From Nematostella vectensis (taxonomy: Eukaryota; Cnidaria; Anthozoa; Actiniaria; Edwardsiidae): DNA of 64,000 nt. The position numbers and the translations under genes are program-made. The DNA is taken from the NCBI RefSeq assembly GCF_932526225.1, contig NC_064035.1, positions 4,091,501-4,155,500 of the forward strand, written 5' to 3'. Below the pieces are notes generated by a model that saw nothing but the letters and a program-made list of their open reading frames with translations, did not search any database and was not told the origin of the DNA. Below, in pieces: positions 34,551-46,966 of the stretch. Position 1 is the stretch's first letter, and each line of letters opens with the position of its first letter.

Positions 34551-37500
34551 CTAGGCATTTCTAAGGATGTCTCGAGCTCTTTTGTTGGCTACATGGATTC
34601 TGGTGTCATTTGATTCAGCCTGAAAAAAAAAAAGCAAAGCTTAGAATTATTATGGCATTAATTATTATAAAGAGTGACTGTGATGGTAATAATAACAGTC
34701 ATTATGTCCTCACAGATTTTTTTGTGTCACTCTTTTCTTCTACTCTCACAACAAAAACAGAAAGCTCTGCATGCAGAGTAGTGAGCTGGGCTTTGATCAG
34801 AGCATGCCTCGAAATATGGGAGGGGTACAGACACGCCCCTTCTGGTCATTTCTTGTATTTTTTAAAATATTGGGGGGAGTACATGCCCCCAGTGCCCCAC
34901 CCCCTGCTACGGCACTGATGATATTAACAACAATGATTATGATAGAAAAAGATTTGGGCAACTCTTGTATTATAAACAAGGAAAAAGTGATAATTCTCTT
35001 AATGGTTGTGATAATAATAAAATAATAATGAAGATAGTGGTGGTGGTGGTAGTGGTGATGATGATTTGGATGATGATGCTGATACTGTAATAATGACCCA
35101 CCTTGGCATTTATTCTGTCCAGCTGCCTGTTCTGTGTCTCCAACTCTTGTCCCATATCCACTGCCATGGACTTCAGGTTACCAATGATGTTTGAAACTTG
35201 CCTGAAATTTCCAAAAAAATATAGATGTGAGTGCTACTGTTTTGTTCGAGGTACTTGAAATAAGGTGAAATACCATATGAAAAACCTATAGTACCCTGTG
35301 CTGGAGAAGAAAAAGTCCCAATTGTAACATTTGTGTGAGTTGGTATCACTGTATTGAAAAGATACTGACTAGTACCATTTGATCAAGTGTAAACTAGGTG
35401 GCCCGTAGCCAGGGTTTTGGGTGTGGGGGTTTGTTAACCCATAAATACCCTATTTCCTCTTAGTATCACTTGTCCTCTGGCCTGCACGCAATTTTCTTTC
35501 AAGTGGATCCTCTAGTCAAGTGTGGTGGTTAATTTGAACCCCAAAAATTAATAATTGATATAGCCTGTTTCCATCCACTTTCTAGTCAAAACCAGAGTCC
35601 AGTTATCGGAATTTCAAGTGTAACTAAGTAGAGCCTCACCCTAGATTTTCATCCATTTCATCTTCTCTGTCATCATTTGTTATTCTGCAAAAATAAAATT
35701 CTTAGATAAAAAAAAGATAGAATGAATGATTTAAGGAATGCCAGAAATAAAGATATATTAGCATCAACCAGCTCAGTATAATTCTTACCTCTGTATATAG
35801 CCGCCTGAAGGCCCAGAACCATCTGTAGAACTCCCCTGTCCATACCTCACTAAAACATTCATTACAACTCAAATCAGAAAACTATACTTTTGAAGTAATA
35901 TAACTATGACATTTTAAGCAGGACTCATAGTCTTTCCAGAATCATGTGTTTTTTTAGCCAAAATTATGCACACTTTGTTGCAAAGGTGAGTTTACCACTC
36001 AAATCACTCCCATACTCACTAGACGATAAAACTTTGAATTTGTCATTTGGTGGAGAATTGCTGGAAATCTATTAAACAGAAGGCATTTTCACATGTGGGT
36101 TTTGAATTCCAAAATCAATTCCATTGTTATCTACCACTACTATCCAGTATTTGTATCCAAAAGTCCCTAATAAAAGTGATTAAAGCTGCACCTGGCTGTG
36201 AGGACACAACACCATCTTCATTATGATTGTTTTTGAAGGCTTTCTTGTAAGTGTCACTCTTCTCATATCTTTTACTCCTAGAAACAAGAAAAATCGGAAA
36301 ATTCTATCAATAGAGTTTACTTGCCACTTCAAATATACACTTCTTGCGAAAACAGCCTCTCAACATAACAGCTTAAGTTTTGTTATTTCATGTGGCAAAT
36401 AGTTTTTGTTAATTTGCAGGGGAAAAAATAACTTACAGTAATTCATTTTTAAATAAAGATTATAATGTCCAGAAAAAAAAAAGAATCTATTCTTTTCCTG
36501 TCATCCTTAAACTCTGATTGATCTTATAATACTTTTACAAGAAAATAAAAATAGAACAATCCAATAGTTTTTCCAAAATTTTCTGATACAACTTAATGTG
36601 AATACTAAACATTAGATATCCTACTTTTTCCAAGGACAAACACAAAGACCGCAACACTTTTCCATTCCAGTTAGGTTTCTTTCAGCTTCTTTCATGTCCG
36701 CATTGATCTGGTCTAAACCTTCTTCCACTCGATCCAGTTGCTCCCCCTGTTCATCTATCATGACCATAGTCTTGATCCCTGTGTCCTGGCTCTAAAAAGA
36801 TTGATCTTCATGAATAATCATGAATCAATATAGTAGTGAGAGACCCTATGTCTTGGCTCTGTAAATATACAGTACTGATGGAAAGTAATGCAAAAGAAAC
36901 TGGCCAAAGTTCACCGAATTACAGCCATTTGTTCTCAATCTGAAAGTTTGGATGTTTTCGCCGAAGTTTGGTTACGGTATTTTCAGCTGTAAATTCGGCT
37001 GTTGTAAATTCGGCTGTTTAAACCAGCCGAAATTCCAGCATCCGAATCTCAGCGAAGTTTTAGAGCTATTGTTTTTGATTTTCGTTTGAATTGATCTTTT
37101 TATCTGTACACCGTACTTTCCTAAGGCTGAGACAGCATTACGGAGGCTCTATGTTATTTAGGAGAACAGACACATGCAATCATCAAACTCACAATTTGGG
37201 CTTCAAGGCAGGTAAATTTAACTTAACGCAGGCCAGACGATGCTAGGTTTCATATCGTTAATGCTAACTTCATTATCGAAGCTCTATAATCACACCCGAT
37301 CATCGAACAACACATGCAACGTAAGAAAGATGTTGTTAAATTTGGAAATCGTAAAACCTTTAGCATGGAAAATAGATTTCATTCGTATACAAATTGTTCG
37401 GAGTTTGATGTTTACAGGTGTAATGTGACAGCAGAAACATGTCGCTATTGCGACATGTCCAGGCAATGGGAAGGTAAGGAAAGGTGAAATACAGAGAAAT

Positions 37501-40500
37501 TCGTCTAGAATACATTTTCCTTAAAATCGTCGCTAAGGCAAAAATCCGCGAAGATCATAAGTGTGTAAAACAAAAGAATTTCGGCCGTGCTGAAATTTGC
37601 TGAAGATCGGGTGTTTTCGGATGTGCTTGAGGTAATTCAGTGAACTTTGGCCAATTTCTTTTGCATTACTTTCCGTCAGTACTGTAAGATTGACCCCTGA
37701 TCTGCATCAATAAAAATCAGAAGTTGGTGGCAACCAGGGACATTAAAATATATGCAAAGAGTTTGCAGGGTTATCATTTTTTTAACTGGTTATGGGTGCA
37801 CATTCAAAGTCTTAAAAAATGTTGATCAACTTCTCCTTTATTGTTGTTTATGATTGAAAATACAGCAGCTTATTTGCAAATAAGCAAATAACCATCTATG
37901 AATGAAGTCTGATATGTTATTAACAATATTTGATTGAAAATATCTTGGTTACTCGCTTCAATAAGCCGATGGAAATGGATGTATTGAGTGGCTCACCATT
38001 GAGTGGGAGCATAAAATGGAGAAGTGATTGAGATCTTTTAGAAATAAAATTTTGAAAACAGACATCCATGTGAAATATCCTGAGCCTAACTCAACACTTC
38101 CCCCCAAAAAAGATTTTGATTACTGTATAAGTATACATATCTACAATAACAATGACAGCCACAACAACAACAACAACAATAAAAACAATAATTTTTTTTC
38201 AGTAACAATAACAATAACAAATATTAACTTTATCAATGCTAAAGTCTTCTAGTACAGTATTACAAAAGGTGCCTTGCTGCTGTAATTGTGGAGATGAAGA
38301 CTAAGACTCAGTAGAAGTATACATCAAGTATAAACTCAGGAGAAGTATACATATTTACTCAGTAGAAGTTGCTGCCTAGGTCAATGTGTAGATAACAACA
38401 TACATTATTTTGCAGGTTTATTCATCCATCAAATATTAGAGCTTATAGATAAGAGGGGGGGATCAAACAAAATGTACCTACCTCTTCAGCCATACGCAAC
38501 ATGCGCCGTGTGCTTTCCAATGACTAAAAAGAGAAATAATAGAAAAGCATGCCTCATAATAAAAACAATTGCAGATCTAGCACTTTTTCAAAGGGGGGTT
38601 CACTTTATTTAAACTATACCAAAGTTCTTCAAACCCTAAATTGTCTGCTACTGAAAATACAATTATCATTTATTCTTATTGAACTCACACAACTGCCCTT
38701 GGATCTGCAACTAAATAACTGAGTTACACAGTCACTGCTGTATTTAATATTCTGGTAAGCAGTTGCCACTCTCTAATTTTAGGTTGTTGCCCCCTAATTG
38801 GAAGGTATTTTTATATTCCCGAAATCATATGGCTCTTGTAGAACTACCAAGAGGCCACCAAAATCATGTGAAATAGTGGCCACCATGCATTTTGATGAGG
38901 AAGGAGTCATATTTTCTGTGTCAGCAGAATCTATAATATGATGTTTTTACTTGAAAATCTCACCAGAATTGTCTGATTTTTGCACATCTTATCATGTAAA
39001 TAGGATTCCCATGATACAAATGTATGTACTGCCATGATACAAATGTTAGCCTGCTAGCTGGCTCTCTGGAGTTTCTGGATTCCTGTAGAAGGGGAAAAGT
39101 AGAGCTGGCAGGAAAGGCCTACCTTTTTTCATGTTTTATGTTCACTGACGAATGGAGCATGCTTATTGGCTAATTTCGACAGCTCATCAAATAAAGTGAC
39201 CCCTAATTGGAAGGTGACAAAATCTAAAAAGGCCTGGCTCCTCCCTTGGCCGTGCAAGTCACATCCATTTCAGAACAAGTTTCAAGTCTTAACAGGGCTT
39301 CTGGAATTACGCGCTTGTGCAGAAGCGCATAATTTGGCTTTCTCTGCGTAATCCGCGTAAACCACAAATTTTCGTGTAATCCCGCGTAATTTGGCTAAAT
39401 TTTGAGACAAAACATTTAAGTGCACAGCTGATGTGTTGTTTAGGGTTCTTACCTCTATTTCTTGTAAAAAAAGAGATATTCTTCGTAAGAGTGCGATATT
39501 TCGAACTGAATTTCGAAAACAAATAGAATGACTAGGCGTTCTTTGCTAAAACCGAGAAGGCCTAGGATTAATAATAAAATACCTTTTTTAATTGGCTGGT
39601 GGCTAGAAGCCAATGAAATTTCGCCTAAGATATTTTCGCGCAACAAATTAACTTTTTCAACTTATTTCGTGCTTTCCTTCGGTACAAAATGTAGTTTGGG
39701 CGTAACAGTTGATATTCCGTGTAAATTAGCGCATAATTCAGTAATGAATCCTGCAAAATTTTGTTTTTAACACATTGACCCCTCAACCGGCCTGTACCGG
39801 CTTTGGGAAGTACCCACAACCCAAAAAAAATTCATAAATGCAAAATAAACACAACAAGATGAAGATACTCAGGCATCAGTCTAAGGGATAAATGGTCTTG
39901 AAGATATGCATCCAATCAAGGTGTTGGCAACTACTCTTAAGCTAAATAATAGCACAGGTTCTTTGACAAATTTCAAATCGAACAAGGAAAGAAAAGCAGA
40001 ATCACCCCTCTTAATAAAACGCTCAAAATACCACACATGGGAAAGAGATCAGCAAACACAGCCCAAGACACAAATAGATACCTTTATTCTGATTCTTCAG
40101 GTACATTTCCATGGCCTCAAGACACAATGTTCACTCCTTGAAAACTTGTAAAACCATGAAGATGCCATTACGTATTGCAAAGAATTCTGGGAGATCCAGG
40201 GAAAAATTCACTAGGGGAGGGCCAGTCAACACTCCTCTCCCCAAAGTCAGATGGTTTTTTATAAGTCTTTTCACCCTGAAGCCAAACAAATCAATTCCAG
40301 GTCATACAGAATCAGAATAAAGGTATCTATTTGTGTCTTGGGCTGTGTTTGCTGATCTCTTTCGTAACAGCAATATCAAACAGGGGAGCGTCTTATACCC
40401 CCTAGTGTCAAGCAGACTTATATCCTCCAATTCGCCATACTCCCTAAGATCTAAGCGCGCACATAGTGTGGTTCCGGGTCGCACGGACCGTTTTTCCAAA

Positions 40501-42179
40501 TTCGTCTCAGCGCAATATGCTGGGGATTTAATGTTATTATGAATTATGTATGGTGTAATGTATTTTGTAGTTAGCTGACCCCACCGGTAATTCAGTTGTA
40601 AAAGAACTGCAAACGGTTGAAATAAACGAGCATTATTATAGACCCAGAATAGCAGTGTAAACAATTTTGGAATCAATTTGGTTTCAGAAAAGACAGCATT
40701 TAGGAGAGCTGTGGTGATTCATTAGAAAATTATTTTCTCATCCAGGCAAAGCCATACAAGAAAAAATCATCATGAATCCACCTTTGCTTGCAAATATCCA
40801 TAAGCAAAGCAATCAATCATGCCCCAATAGACTTCATGATGTCCTGAGACACTCTCCTAATATGCTCATAGCTGTATTTTTGATGAAAAATACAAGCAAC
40901 CATCAACTTGTGCTTGCTTCAGCACAACGACGAGGGATTAAAAGTGGGGACCGCAAAGCACTGTTGGAAAGCTTGGATACCGCTGACTAGGTGCAGCCAT
41001 GTTTGACTTTGACGGGCTGTATAAAACTCAGAATAGGGGGGGAGGTATCTGTTTTCAGTCTGTTTTTTGTAAATTCATCTCAAAAATAGCCAGGAGTCAA
41101 TGGGTTAAAGAAACATGTATTGCAAAATCTCGCGTAATGATTGATTTTCTGCATAATTTAGCGCGTAACTTAGCAAAGAATCCCGCGTAATTTTGAGTTT
41201 TTTTCTGCATAATTCCAGAAGCCCTGTCTTAAAGATTGCAATCATTAGGTGAAGAAGTCTACTATATAGTCTCTGTCCACGGCAGATATGTTTTTTTGAT
41301 TTTACCAACAGGCTTTGGAAAAAGCTTTATTTATTATTTATTTCCAAATATTTGTTAGTGCCATGAGCTTTGAGTGTGGCGGTGAAAATCTGAAGATTTT
41401 AGTCATTTGTTCGCTCTTAGGGTTAATATGCAAGCAGATCAAACAGAAAGCCTTGGAAACAAGGCCCCGGATCTTAAGTTAGAGAATGAATCTTACACCA
41501 AGGCAAGGAGCAAATTATATTTGCTTCAGCCGAAGAAGTGAAAGGCCTAAAATCTTAGTGCGAATGTTTAATTCTCGTATTTCACTCGGAAAGTCACCCA
41601 ACAAATTTGACAAAAGTTGTTAACTTGTGTGGGAAGTGTGCAGTTTACATTCTCTCCATTTGTAAATACGCTCAATTTGTAAGTGCGAGTTTTTTCTAAA
41701 TTTACAGGAATTGATTATGTTGATCGGCCACTTGTTGCATATGGGCCATTTTATTTACTTTTTGAACGGATGTGATTGGTTTAGTTTGACAGCTCCTGAG
41801 ACTTTTATTTGACAAGTAAGTGACGTCAAGCATAAAAGAAGTGGAATGAAAAAAGGTGACCTCTTCTGTCTGCTCTCCATCCCCCTTCCACAGGAATCCC
41901 AAAAATCCGGAGAGCTGACTAGCAGGCTAAAATGATTTCTTGTATGCACAGTTGAGGATGCACACAAACAATGTAGGGCACTGGAATTAAGTGATAACTC
42001 TAACCTCTACACTGGGTAACCATGGCCATATTTTATGGCAAAGAATGAGGTACAATGTAGCAAGTCATGTGATTTGTGTTTTTAAGGTTTGCAATCAACG
42101 TACACACCTCATCTGTCATTTCATCACCGCGCATCTGCATCCTGGCAATTTCATTTCGCATCCTGTCTTCCTCTGACAT
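34551..42179 (-). CDS. SNAP25: SNAP-25/SNAP-23-type Qbc-SNARE, complete, 8 coding exons
   Basis: Exons in order: 42108-42179 (ATG), 38482-38523, 36625-36791, 36192-36277, 35789-35849, 35640-35684, 35102-35201, 34551-34619 (TAG). Total 642 nt, 213 aa, the normal size for the family. The first SNARE helix contains SLESTRRML and [12 protein letters not shown], with the zero-layer Gln. The linker has the palmitoylation cysteine cluster CCGLCVC (residues ~84-90). The second SNARE helix contains [17 protein letters not shown] and [11 protein letters not shown]. The protein ends in the family's ANKRA-type tail. It would anchor to the plasma membrane and pair with syntaxin and synaptobrevin for exocytosis. 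SNAP-25 versus SNAP-23 cannot be resolved outside vertebrates. Intron 1 holds nested transposons; intron 2 holds a mariner-like MITE. Confidence 0.94.
36870..37684. mobile_element. Tc1/mariner-type MITE, 815 bp, in SNAP-25 intron 2
   Basis: Inverted terminal repeats of about 53 nt begin CAGTACTGAYGGAAAGTAAT and differ at only about three positions. The element is flanked by TA on both sides (36868-36869 and 37685-37686). CAGT ends with a TA target are diagnostic of Tc1/mariner. No transposase ORF is present. Confidence 0.88.
39293..41226. mobile_element. Outer transposon interrupted by a TTAA element, SNAP-25 intron 1
   Basis: The ends are inverted: CAGGGCTTCTGGAATTACGC at 39293, and the complement of CAGGGCTTCTGGAATTATGC at the right end (41226). 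Both sides are flanked by TCTTAA (39287-39292 and 41227-41232), a probable target duplication. Inside are many GCGTAAT-type motifs. Without the inner element it is about 590 bp. CAGGG ends recall hAT elements, but a 6-bp duplication does not fit hAT, so the superfamily is unassigned. Confidence 0.72.
39767..41108. mobile_element. TTAA-flanked non-autonomous DNA transposon, copy 2
   Basis: TTAA lies at 39767-39770 and 41105-41108, with the same terminal sequences and interior as copy 1 at 14829-15836. It is about 330 bp longer because of an insertion at about 40317-40641. It is nested inside the element at 39293-41226. A 72-codon open frame starting [12 protein letters not shown] is open in both copies but resembles no known protein. 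Confidence 0.82.
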
Positions 42180-45100
42180 TGTGATGACCGGAGTTAAATA
42201 CAACAGGCAACTTTCATTAAACAAATGTGCTGCACAAAACCTGTAGAATAACAACATCACGAACATCAGCAGCATCACGATTTTAGGGTCTGCTTATATA
42301 TTGGAGTATTATCAAGATTGATTAGGAATTAGGTCAGGGTTCAAAATAGATAGTCGGCTGCCGGAGATAGCTGGCAGTTTTTTTGGTTTTGCTGGCTCTT
42401 TTTTTCTGTATTCCCCTTTCTTAATTAGGGGATGCAGGCTTTTTTGCCACCAAAATCCAGAAAGCCGGCAAAATCTAGCAGATTTAAAAAAGTTATTTTG
42501 AACGATGTAGGTATATACAAATCTAATATCCTTTTAATGTAAGTTAACTTGGTAATTGAAAAAGCCTTCACAAATACGATATAAAGGTGTCCCATAAAAA
42601 CAATAGATGCTGCAAACATTGAGCATAAATTGAATATCATAACAAACACAGTGGCCAAGCAAACTTGAGAGTTTGTGGCTTATTACAGTGCATTCATAAT
42701 AAAACCTCAAAATATTTTTAAGTTAAATACTTTAACAGACTATTTTTCCAGTCCAAAAGTAAAAGTATTTCATTTTATAGTACACTAAACTTACTTCTCT
42801 ACGGCATGATGTAAGCTCAAGTATAAAATTTCATTTAGCAATCAAAGTAAGCTTATAGAAATTACTCGGGATGCTATATCAAAAGTGAGTAATAATGTAA
42901 CAACAATAATCGAAATATTTGCCACTACCGCAAATAAATTTAATCCTTAATGTTACAATTTAATAACCGCACATGAAAGTCCAACAAGCACAGATGATTA
43001 ACGATATTTCTAAGCGTAACTCACCGTGAGAATTTGTGTGAAATGTATAAAATTCCGCCTCCTCTGCTCGTGATCGTTCAGTGACTGACCTCTGTCTAGA
43101 GCCCGCGATCACCCAGCAGTCGTAAGTTTTGACGTCGAGATGACGTCATCAGAGTTCGTGTTTCTTTTTTTGTTTGTTTTTGCATAATGTAAATTCGGAG
43201 AAAAAAAAGTAGGCAAGCACTTCAGAGGCGTCAAAAAGGGACGGGAGAGTGGGGACGGCGGGAGGGTTAGGAGAACAAGAGCGACAACGAAGGCGTCAAA
43301 GGGGGAGTGAAGGAGGGGACACTCCCGGTGTGTCAAAAGGAGACGAGTGGGGATAGCAAGCCATAGGCGGCCTAGAATAGGGACGGGGTTGCTTTGTTTT
43401 AAATCTTCAAGGAGCAAGGTTGAGAAAGCACTTTTTCTTTCTTTTTTTTTGGTGGTGAGCCTGAGCCCGGAACTTCAATTTATTCCTTTAAAATTATTCA
43501 CTCCTCTTCGGAGTTCCTTTATCTTATATTGAATATCGTAGTAAAGGGATGAGACAAGGCGAGGGTGGGCAAGGGATATGGACTTGGCCAAAAAACTTAT
43601 AACGTAATGTAATAAAACTATCTGTCACAATTTGTAATGAACCAGAATTTCGGTTTCATCAAAGCTTGGGTGTGAAAGGTCTGCCCTAGATTTTGGTTGT
43701 ATTTTATTTCTAAAGCGCCATATTTTGTGATTCTTAAGGAAGTCAGAATTGAATTTCAGATCTGGTAATTTAACATGATCTTTATTGTAAACAATAATAG
43801 CCACTAATGTGGCGATGCTGTCTGTAAAACTATTTATTGGCAAATACCACAATAAAAATCCTTGGGTGGGTCAGATTTTATACATGGTGCGTTATTACAG
43901 CCTGTGAGACTCTACTTCAAATCGTATGATTTATTATTTTTGGACGCTATATTCAGGTTTGAGACCCCCACATCCGATGCCTGTGCCAAGGAAAGTATGA
44001 GCTCCAAAAACTGAAATGCTCTAAGAAATTCGAGAAGGGTAGCTTACGAGAGGTTTAATCACAGTATTTTCTTAAACCTAAAACACAAAACTTAGATTGC
44101 CTGCATTTCAATGTAGCTTGCTTTTGTTGTTCTAGGTACAAAAAATGTCATATGCACGTGCGTGACTGGACAAAGAAGTACAAAGGCTAAAGGCACAATG
44201 TAGACCTAGAGGTCGTAGTGTGCTGCACATGATGACAACATCACTACATTACTATAGCAACACAACTATCCCCAAGAGACGCAAGCGCGAAAAAGACCCC
44301 GATATTTTTCAATGTACATCTCAGCGAGCTGTGCGTGGCGTAACCGACTAAGACAGGGCTGGGATCCTGGTTATTGCCTCCCCATTAATGCGCGGGTACC
44401 TCAGGTTCCTTTGTGTTGTACAGTTCGCTAGATAGCGGTGCTGGGGCCGAAATCTCCAGCTTAGCCGTAAAGCTTTATGCTGCCATACGGTGTTTCAGCG
44501 CATGTCTGGAAGTATGGTTTATTTTTTTTCTCATTTTATCTGATCTGGACGAGGTTCGATTCTCGGCCATGTCCTCGAATTTTTTTTTTTCACTGTTTAC
44601 CAGTTACAATTCCTTTCCTTGCTCCCCTTTACTCACCCCCGTTCTAAGTTTTTTGACCAAGTCCATATTCCTTGCTCACCCTTTCATCCCTTTGCTCACC
44701 CTTTTCGGATATATTTTAATTTTTATTTACTCAATACAGATATAACGTTTACCACGACATTCAAGATTGACAATGAGATAAAGGAACACCCGAGAGCTCA
44801 CCGTTTTAACCAGGTGCACACACAAAAAATACAAAAATGCTTGCTCACCTTTGCTCCTAGGATCCTAGGAGCAAGACTTAAAAAACGCAACACCGTTCCT
44901 ATTATGGGCATGGTATGGACGAGAGAGTGAGGTAGCGGACACTGCAAGGGTGTCAAGGGGCGGACACTGCAAAGGTGTCAAGGGGTTGGTGGGGAAGAAG
45001 AGCAACCACTTTAAGTGCGCCAGCAGGGGACGGGAGAGTGAGGGGAGGACTTCAGGGGCATCTGTGGGGGACGGGAGAGGGTCATAAGGGAAGGGGAGTG

Positions 45101-45613
45101 AGCAAGCACTCCTTGTAAAATGGAACATAGAGTTTAATTTGATATGTTGAATAGATATTAAAATCGATATCGATATGAAGAAAACAAAAGATTCCAAGTT
45201 TAGATATTTCACACATTATGCCTACGAGTGCAACAACCACGACTGGTTGTCACGGGCGAAGTTTTCATGAATAAATTGAAATAATGATCTCTCCTGATAA
45301 TGAAAGGATACGATTCGCTTGGAGAATGGTACATAGTTCAATTTTCGCGAAAAATTCTGTGGTATATAGTTTTCCCCATTAGATACAGATAAGGAAGAGA
45401 GCAAAATGCTAATGATTCATGAAAATAATCATAGCGTTTGAAATAGCATCCAGAAACACCTTAATGTATATTTGGAAATTTACCAAATAACTTCTGAATA
45501 GACCAGCTTCTGAAACGATAACGAAAAAGCTAAAATAACAGAGTACAATAAATTGTGTGTAAACACATCAATTTAATCAAGGAATTTCACATCTTTCATC
45601 ATTTTTTTTAACT
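42180..45613. other. Gene-poor region upstream of SNAP-25
   Basis: This should hold the SNAP-25 promoter and any 5' non-coding exon; I could not place them. Two G/A-rich stretches with short GGTGTCAAGG-like repeats (about 43210-43350 and 44930-45080) and a B-box-like GGTTCGATTC at about 44573 (possible SINE remnant) are the only notable content. Confidence 0.5.
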
Positions 45614-46081
45614 TCACTCCAAAGGCTCGCACAGCGCCACTTCCAACTCTGCCAAGCTAACAGAGGATTCTCGAGAAATCGCCCGATCACTCAAGAATTG
45701 TTCCCATTTCTCATGTCCGTGGCTACCCAATTGATAGTTGAATAAAACTTTCGCCTTTTCTACGGAAATGCTATCGGAAGATATTCCCCCAAGCGAAGCA
45801 AATCCCCATTTGATGTCTTCCATAAGGCAACGCCGTCTTTCCATTTCTTCAATAACTGCAGGAACTTCTTCTTCAAAACACAGATCGCAAAAACATATTG
45901 TTTGTATTGAAGCTTTTACTTGCAGTAGACTTAACTCATTTTTTGGCCTGAACTCTGCGTACAACTCCATTAAAACTTCAGCATTTACCCAGTTGTTATA
46001 ATATGGTAGGGTTTTCAAATGTTGCACAATGTTCTTCGAGAATTCTTCCTTTTTCTTGCTGTCAAGCTTTCTCACATTCAT
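45614..46081 (-). CDS. Hypothetical protein, 155 aa, single exon
   Basis: An uninterrupted ORF with acidic, helical-looking composition (begins MNVRKLDSKKKEEF, ends LEVALCEPLE) and a realistic amino-acid mix, unlike nearby random ORFs. It contains a cysteine pair, CFCDLC. Its C-terminal half has the helix-loop-helix spacing of degenerate EF-hand proteins (ISVEKAKVLF ... SVSLAELEVAL), but no calcium-binding DxDxDG loop. I do not recognise the family. It could be a complete small gene or a terminal exon of something larger; no upstream exon was found before ABCG2. Confidence 0.55.
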   Translation of the reverse strand: MNVRKLDSKKKEEFSKNIVQHLKTLPYYNNWVNAEVLMELYAEFRPKNELSLLQVKASIQTICFCDLCFEEEVPAVIEEMERRRCLMEDIKWGFASLGGISSDSISVEKAKVLFNYQLGSHGHEKWEQFLSDRAISRESSVSLAELEVALCEPLE

Positions 46082-46966
46082 ATTTTTTTCTCAGAGATGC
46101 GTTAATTTTAAGGTAGCGTTGACCAAAACTTTGGCAAACAAAAGTGAATGAGTTATAAAGACACCTGCATTAGTGTAAATAAGCAGTTTCAATACTAAAT
46201 CACATGGACTGTCGAATGTGGTAGCCTTGTTAAATCTTGAAACGTCCTAAATAAATTATGCAAATAAAACGAAATTAAAAAAACAGAATTTGACATTTTA
46301 ATTTTTTTTTTAGATATTAAAACATTACAATATGTCATGGGGCGCATTTTAACTAGAATGTTGCTTTTGATAGTCGTCAGCATATAAATGAACCTGTTAT
46401 TCTTAAAAAATTCGACGACTTTTATTGATGCAAAGAACGGGCGAATCGCTTAGGTATTTCGATAAAAAAAATATATATATTATATAAGGTAATTATAAAT
46501 ACTAATATAAAAATAAATTCTATAAATGACAATATTGTAGCATTTGTCAGAGTTTTTATGATCTAGTTGCGATCCTATTTTACACTAGTCTGGGTTGACT
46601 ATAATCAGATTCTAGATATATTTCTATACTACTACACTTCTTTTAAAACTAAGGGTAGGACATCATATTTGGCAAATAGTGTGGTTTTCATAAACCGGTT
46701 AAACAGAACAGAACAAAAGAGATATTATAGTTCATTAGTGCTAGGCTAAAGTTTATGAAAACCACTCTATGTTTGTCATTCTAATATATAACCTTCCGTA
46801 TAAATATAGAGCTGTCGTAGTCTCCAATTTTTTTTTGGGGGGGGAGGGGGGCTGGTTGCACGATACAGACACTACAGAAAATATGTTTGTCACAGCCACA
46901 CCCCCTGCTATGGCCACGCCCCCAATGCCCCACCCCCTGCAATGGCCCTGGATTAGACTTCTGCCG

